DNA from: Bryobacterales bacterium
GTDB lineage: Bacteria > Acidobacteriota > Terriglobia > Bryobacterales > Bryobacteraceae
Assembly (NCBI GenBank): GCA_003135055.1
Contig: PLDF01000448.1
Location: 1 to 64,000, forward strand
Reading direction: 5' to 3'
DNA length: 64,000 bases
Below are positions 61,501 to 64,000 of the stretch, one piece after another. Both the position numbers and the translations under genes were made by a program. The notes under the pieces are model-generated. The model was not told the origin of the DNA. It did no database searches and worked only from the letters and a program-made list of their open reading frames with translations. The stretch's first letter is position 1. Each line of letters starts with the position of its first letter.

Positions 61501-61621
61501 CGGACCAAAGAACCGGGTTGTAGGCGGGACTCTGGGCGGTAGCGAAGATCGAGAACAATATTGAAAACGACAGGGCGGCCAATACGGCGGTGGCAGCGCC
61601 GAAAACGGCTTTCTTAAGCAT
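58535..61621 (-). CDS. Secreted VPS10/sortilin-like BNR beta-propeller protein
   Basis: The 1028-residue product has a signal peptide (VLAALSFSILFSIFATAQS), a start backed by GGAGG 9 bases upstream, and a long propeller region. Many Asp-box/BNR turns are present: STGGGVWKTTDAGHSWVNIS, GIYKSTDAGQTWEWSG, VFRSKDGGKNWQKVFYLSD and GGIYKSTDGGDTWAKLAGG. A Gly/Arg-rich linker (GGGRGGRGG, twice) leads to a beta-sandwich and a helical tail (YQELKKELDQRKAELDKLLG). Such proteins are abundant in Acidobacteria and Bacteroidetes, are annotated as glycosyl-hydrolase-like or sortilin, and probably bind or process extracellular polymers. No catalytic residues can be named. Confidence 0.92.
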   Translation of the reverse strand: MLKKAVFGAATAVLAALSFSILFSIFATAQSPAYNPVLWSGMKYRMIGPNRGGRVTAVTGVPSQPYTFYMGSTGGGVWKTTDAGHSWVNISDKYFKVASMGAIEVSLSNPNVVYAGTGSSKIRSNVSIGRGIYKSTDAGQTWEWSGLRDVGQIATVRVNPSNPDLVYVAALGNPFVPNPDRGVFRSKDGGKNWQKVFYLSDDVGAADLELQPGNPNVIFACMWHGQRKPWTIVSGAREGGIYKSTDGGDTWAKLAGGLPNDLFGRSNVAISAASPNRIYALIEAKPGSGLYRSEDAGATWALINGQGSIITRPFYYDTMGVDPTDADVVFVGDESWFRSADGGKTFRRATAPHGDHHDIWINPKNSQLMIQSNDGGANVSLDGGRTWSTQDNQPTAEIYQVAVDNQYPYRVFGAQQDNTTVIVPSLPLGDGQGFRTGPGCETGPIIPNLAHPELIYGSCKGQFSRLNLTTTDEQQYWVGAQSLYGNAGSELIFRFQRVSPMEVSPFDQNTIYYGSQYLHRSRDGGVNWEKISPDMTAHPPGTQGASGEPITRDATGEEVYSTLYTIRESPVQRGVIWTGSNDGPVYVTRDDGKTWANVTPKDMPPGGRIQNIEPSPRRAGTAYFAGYRFLLGDFAPYIYRTDDFGKTWTRLTDGKNGIAPDEPTRVVREDPDRAGLLYAGTEFGMYISFDNGAHWRSFQLNLPVTPVTDIKIAHKDLILATQGRSFWILDNLTPLHQIKESTATESAALFTPREAIRTGGGRGGRGGGIQYPQPGAQIDYFLNSAPSGDLKMEVLDGTGKVVRTFSSAGGAVAEEPAAAADVAPADDEEGGGGGGGRGGRGAPTRLDKSAGEHRFTWDLRYPGPWQSATRPEGPNGPEAVPGKYSVRLTVGAWTSTQPLAMIEDPRITASGLTTADLREQFEHNMRVRDLVSEVNRLVSRVRVAEQGLKGKPGEAAQLDSIDSLASHLITPGIRYSKPELQTHITYLYQMTNGADQKVGHDAVDRYQELKKELDQRKAELDKLLGPPK

Positions 61622-61725
61622 CTAACATCCTCCGGGAGATTGCCTCATCATAGCGCAGCGAAAGGAAGGGCGCCGCGAAGTTGGGTCGATCGCAAGGGTG
61701 TTTGGAGAGGGGGCGAAAAGAGACA

Positions 61726-62430
61726 TCATGCCGATTCTGGGAGGCTTTCTTCGGAGCTTGCATCGGGGTCGGGCTGTTTTGACGGCGTGGTGGGCGCGGT
61801 GGGAGACGGAGTTTCCGTGTTTGCGTGGAACGAAGCTGGGGACGTGGAGGCGGGTTTGGATTGTTGGGGTTGCGGGGTTGGCGCAGCGGCGGCTGGATTG
61901 GGGACAGGCTCGGGGGCAGGCTCGGGGGCATCGGGGGCAGGTTGCGGGGTGCGCAGGGCATGGCCCCGCGCCACTTGGAGGCGTTGGAGCTCTTTGAGGG
62001 CGCGGTGCCAGGCGCGCTCCAAGGAATTGACGACCCGCTGGAGGCGCTCGAAGGTGGAGGAATCGGTGGCGAAGGCGTCGCCGGAAGTGCAGGTTATGGT
62101 GGTCTCGATATTTTTTACGAGGAAGGCGTTGTAGGCGGTCTGCCAGAGCTCGGCTTCGACGCGGCGCGTGCGGCGGAGGCGCCATTCGTTGTGCACGAGC
62201 GTGTCGACGAGGAAGCGCTCATCGGAATTGGCGGGACTGTGATGTTCGTGGTATTCGGCTGCGAGCTCGGCGAGATCTTCGGGTTTTTCGTCGAACATGA
62301 TCTGGTGAACGGCGTAGATGCCGTGCTTCAGGGCGTTGAAACGGGATACGGCTTTGCCCGCGGGGGTGCGAGGGCCGGAGGATTTTTGTGCATTCATGCG
62401 GTTAGCCGCGGTTTGTTTAGGGGTTGCCAT
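61726..62430 (-). CDS. Multi-copy family protein, STGPRSPQGK / NALKHGIYA type, copy 2
   Basis: The 234-residue protein starts MATPKQTAANRMNAQKSSGP, RTPAGKAVSRFNALKHGIYA. It shares the helical middle of the gene at 33895 (YHEHHSPANSDERFLVDTLV, HNEWRLRRTRRVEAELWQTA, FERLQRVVNSLERAWHRALK), while the Pro/Ala/Ser-rich tail differs. The segment LQVARGHALRTPQ is encoded by the family D palindromic core GGGCATGGCCCCGCGCCACT. Start ATG 62430 is chosen because the similarity to copy 1 begins there at the protein level. Function is unknown; the basic head suggests nucleic-acid contact. Confidence 0.8.
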   Translation of the reverse strand: MATPKQTAANRMNAQKSSGPRTPAGKAVSRFNALKHGIYAVHQIMFDEKPEDLAELAAEYHEHHSPANSDERFLVDTLVHNEWRLRRTRRVEAELWQTAYNAFLVKNIETTITCTSGDAFATDSSTFERLQRVVNSLERAWHRALKELQRLQVARGHALRTPQPAPDAPEPAPEPVPNPAAAAPTPQPQQSKPASTSPASFHANTETPSPTAPTTPSKQPDPDASSEESLPESA

Positions 62431-62560
62431 AAGTGCCTCTCTCGACCATGAGACTAGCAGGCGTTTTTGGGGCTGGATGGAGGGGCGGAAGGCTAAGTGC
62501 TTTAGAATGGCCGAAAAAGGGCGAAAAATAAACCTGGAAGTGCTGTGAACGGGTTTGCTG
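62431..62560 (-). promoter_or_regulatory. Leader shared by the two copies of the NALKHGIYA family
   Basis: On the minus strand this region and 33785-33894 on the plus strand share ordered blocks: ACAGCACTT, TTTATTTT, TAAAGCACT, CAGCCCC and CTGCTAGCCTC/CTGCTAGTCTC, ending 20-25 bases before the start codon. Conservation outside the coding part suggests a common promoter or RNA leader, or recent duplication of the whole unit. Confidence 0.5.
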
Positions 62561-62813
62561 GGGGGGCGGAAATGGCGGAAAGGAGGGTTGGGCCTTTGCT
62601 GGCGGGAAGTTCTCGGCAGGAATCGCCTCCCGGCCCGGCTCAGCCCTCTTTCCGAGTGGCGCGTGATACGGCCCGGAGCCGACATACTCGAATTGCGGTG
62701 AAGCCAAATCGCTTTTGGGCCGAGCCATCGGCGGTCGCCCGATCCTACCGCTTGGCCCGACGCGGCGTTCGCGTCGTCTAGTTGGCCGGAACGTTAGACC
62801 CTACGCTTGACAA

Positions 62814-63203
62814 TCAGCTCCGTTGCCATTCTTTGCGGAGTTCCACACGCCGAGGGGCGTTCATGTTGAGCAGACGAACCGTCGCGCGACCTGCCGGCGT
62901 CAGCCCAAGAATCTCTCCCTCTCGAACAACAAAGTGATCGGCCCAGACGTCTCGGCGCGGGCTGAACAATGGCGCCACGGTCCGCGTGTCGGGATCGATA
63001 CTCGTGAGGTTTGGCCCTTTGTACGCGTTGCAGCGGTCACAGGCCAGCGCCAAGCCGCTGGGATCGTCCGTGCCCCCGTGCTGCCTCGATACGATGTGTT
63101 CGACATGGAACGGAATGAGGGGCGTCGCCGCCTGCGGCATCCGGCAATACTCACAAGCATCACCGGCACGCCGTCGAACAACCTCCCGCAAACTTGGGTC
63201 CAT
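62814..63203 (-). CDS. HNH endonuclease
   Basis: The 129-residue protein has the whole HNH/zinc-finger fold: GDACEYCRMPQAATPLIPFH, VEHIVSRQHGGTDDPSGLAL and ACDRCNAYKG. Two Cys pairs bind zinc, and His-Glu-His/Asn positions form the beta-beta-alpha-metal site. A C-terminal extension (VVREGEILGLTPAGRATVRL, LNMNAPRRVELRKEW) is typical of the stand-alone HNH group of soil bacteria and cyanobacteria. It starts 2 bases after the stop of the 85-residue gene, so they form a two-gene unit. The nuclease target is unknown. Confidence 0.92.
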   Translation of the reverse strand: MDPSLREVVRRRAGDACEYCRMPQAATPLIPFHVEHIVSRQHGGTDDPSGLALACDRCNAYKGPNLTSIDPDTRTVAPLFSPRRDVWADHFVVREGEILGLTPAGRATVRLLNMNAPRRVELRKEWQRS

Positions 63204-63205
63204 GC

Positions 63206-63463
63206 TTAAGCGGACTGTTTGGCGAGGAAGCGGCGCGCCTTTGCCTGCATGATGGAAATCAGATCGACGGCCTCAACGAAATCCTTATACTCCGCTTCTT
63301 CCGCCGGCGTGAGTGTTCCGCTATTGGCCTTCAGCCGCAACTCGTCGATGTGGGCTTCTAATTCCGAGTCGGCGCGGAGTTCGAGAAGAACCGAAGCCAT
63401 CCTCGGCGTGAAAGCCTCGGCCAACGGTTCCAGCAAGCGGTCCAGATAGCTCGCGGTAGCCAT
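63206..63463 (-). CDS. Small helical protein paired with the HNH nuclease
   Basis: The 85-residue product from ATG 63463 is MATASYLDRLLEPLAEAFTP, RMASVLLELRADSELEAHID, ELRLKANSGTLTPAEEAEYK, DFVEAVDLISIMQAKARRFL, AKQSA. It is all-helical and acidic in the middle. It resembles a family of 80-90-residue hypothetical proteins that repeatedly occur directly before a stand-alone HNH nuclease. The size, helical build, order and 2-base spacing recall an antitoxin or immunity partner, but no activity is known. An upstream in-frame start would add an implausible segment. Confidence 0.75.
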   Translation of the reverse strand: MATASYLDRLLEPLAEAFTPRMASVLLELRADSELEAHIDELRLKANSGTLTPAEEAEYKDFVEAVDLISIMQAKARRFLAKQSA

Positions 63464-64000
63464 GGACGTATTATACGCTTCTCTGTGGCCGGGAGACGCC
63501 ACGGGCCAAAGTGCGAGTAGCAGCAGCTCTCCACGGAGATTTCGACATGGTTCGCACGCTTGCTCCGGCCTGTTTCCGAGTATGCGCGTGATTGGCTCCG
63601 AGCATCCAAAAATGTCGGTAAAACACTTCGCGACAAGGCAGGACCTATCGCTCAGTCTGTTGGGCTCGGGGCCGCCGTCGGGGCCAAAGTCCGAGTCGGC
63701 GACAACGCTTCCAAGTGCCGGGCCGTTTGCTCCGGACGACGTGAGCGGCGTTTCACAGGAGGAATTCGTCAGCGCCCCTGCCATGCGGCCCGCGCTCGGG
63801 GCTGGATCATTGTACGAGTGGCGCGTCAACCGGCCAGAGACGGCGCCGGCGCTGTCCAATCCGGGACAAGGACGCTGCACCGCGGCGCGGCCCATTGCTC
63901 CGCTTGGGTACTCTCTTCAGACACATCTCAATTGCCTCCACGACTAGTTGCCAACTGTGGTTACTCGCCAACTCTAGCCTAGCCGCGCCCGCGAAACAAC
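63464..64000. other. End region without a supported gene
   Basis: Several overlapping open frames exist on both strands, but none resembles a known protein and their composition follows the GC bias. A partial gene crossing the window edge cannot be excluded. Confidence 0.4.

Noticed and set aside
58673-61564. 963-codon open frame on the plus strand opposite the sortilin-like gene
   Set aside because: It is an antisense shadow: composition rich in Arg, Ala, Gly and His with no domain, while the minus strand has a signal peptide and clear BNR repeats.
63462-63947. Coding sequence at the right end
   Set aside because: Three overlapping frames with equal plausibility and no recognisable motif or ribosome site.

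Overview
The window looks like a chromosomal segment of a GC-rich, Gram-negative soil-type bacterium, most likely an Acidobacteriota member of the Solibacter/Bryobacter kind. This is inference from gene content: two orphan ADOP-type (MacB/FtsX) permeases, one behind a PadR regulator; a VPS10/sortilin BNR propeller protein; an NHL propeller; TolC and EmrA envelope parts; Tat-type signals; and very many short palindromic repeats. No rRNA, complete tRNA, CRISPR array or replication origin was found. The first 3.8 kb and several later gaps are dominated by decayed gene fragments.

Layout. 0.4-11.5 kb: a secreted cupin, remnants of PQQ-propeller, secreted, ECF-sigma, AHSA1, DUF6807 and GH28-like genes, an acidic membrane-type protein, a padR-ADOP operon, an M20 peptidase, a group II intron relic and a TylF-like methyltransferase. 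11.7-16.2 kb: a glycosylation block with two methyltransferases, a GT39-type membrane glycosyltransferase and a GtrB/DPM-like GT2. 16.3-22.2 kb: NYN-LOTUS protein, SppA, CDF metal exporter and an orphan AAA+ ATPase. 22.5-27.9 kb: a Tat-exported HisC-like aminotransferase coupled to a SulP transporter, an NHL protein bracketed by tRNA-T-arm-like and VQNRY-encoding direct repeats, and a Phd/VapC toxin-antitoxin pair. 27.9-32.8 kb: an operon larC-metG-tatD-ispB with 4-nt overlaps at the first two junctions. 32.8-41.5 kb: transposase debris, a repeat-family gene, a small PCP_red-like protein, DoxX, a 1404-residue permease fusion, a secreted LolA-like protein and an ABC ATPase. 41.6-46.6 kb: a tetR-tolC-emrA-emrB efflux operon with an operator palindrome over the tetR start codon. 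46.8-52.1 kb: M24 peptidase, pgk, tam, a DUF4287 protein and an ankyrin protein. 52.5-56.1 kb: a second DHA2 exporter divergent from a NarL-type two-component system. 56.3-58.4 kb: a broken DUF433/DUF5615 toxin-antitoxin pair, a broken ankyrin gene and a transposase remnant. 58.5-63.5 kb: the sortilin-like giant, a second member of the repeat-family gene, and an HNH nuclease with a small partner.

Themes. Most intact operons serve the envelope: export, efflux, lipid-linked glycosylation and secreted beta-propellers. The intergenic space carries at least seven families of short inverted repeats. One family (19647, 39785, 51262) sits 2-9 nt after stop codons, always in the gene's own orientation, with a terminator-like hairpin. 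A palindromic core from another family lies inside the coding sequence of the two-copy N-A-L-K-H-G-I-Y-A gene family, whose copies also share an upstream leader. These, the HNH plus small-protein module and the permease fusion are the best candidates for undescribed biology. All family names rest on reading the translated sequences by eye; no database search was possible.
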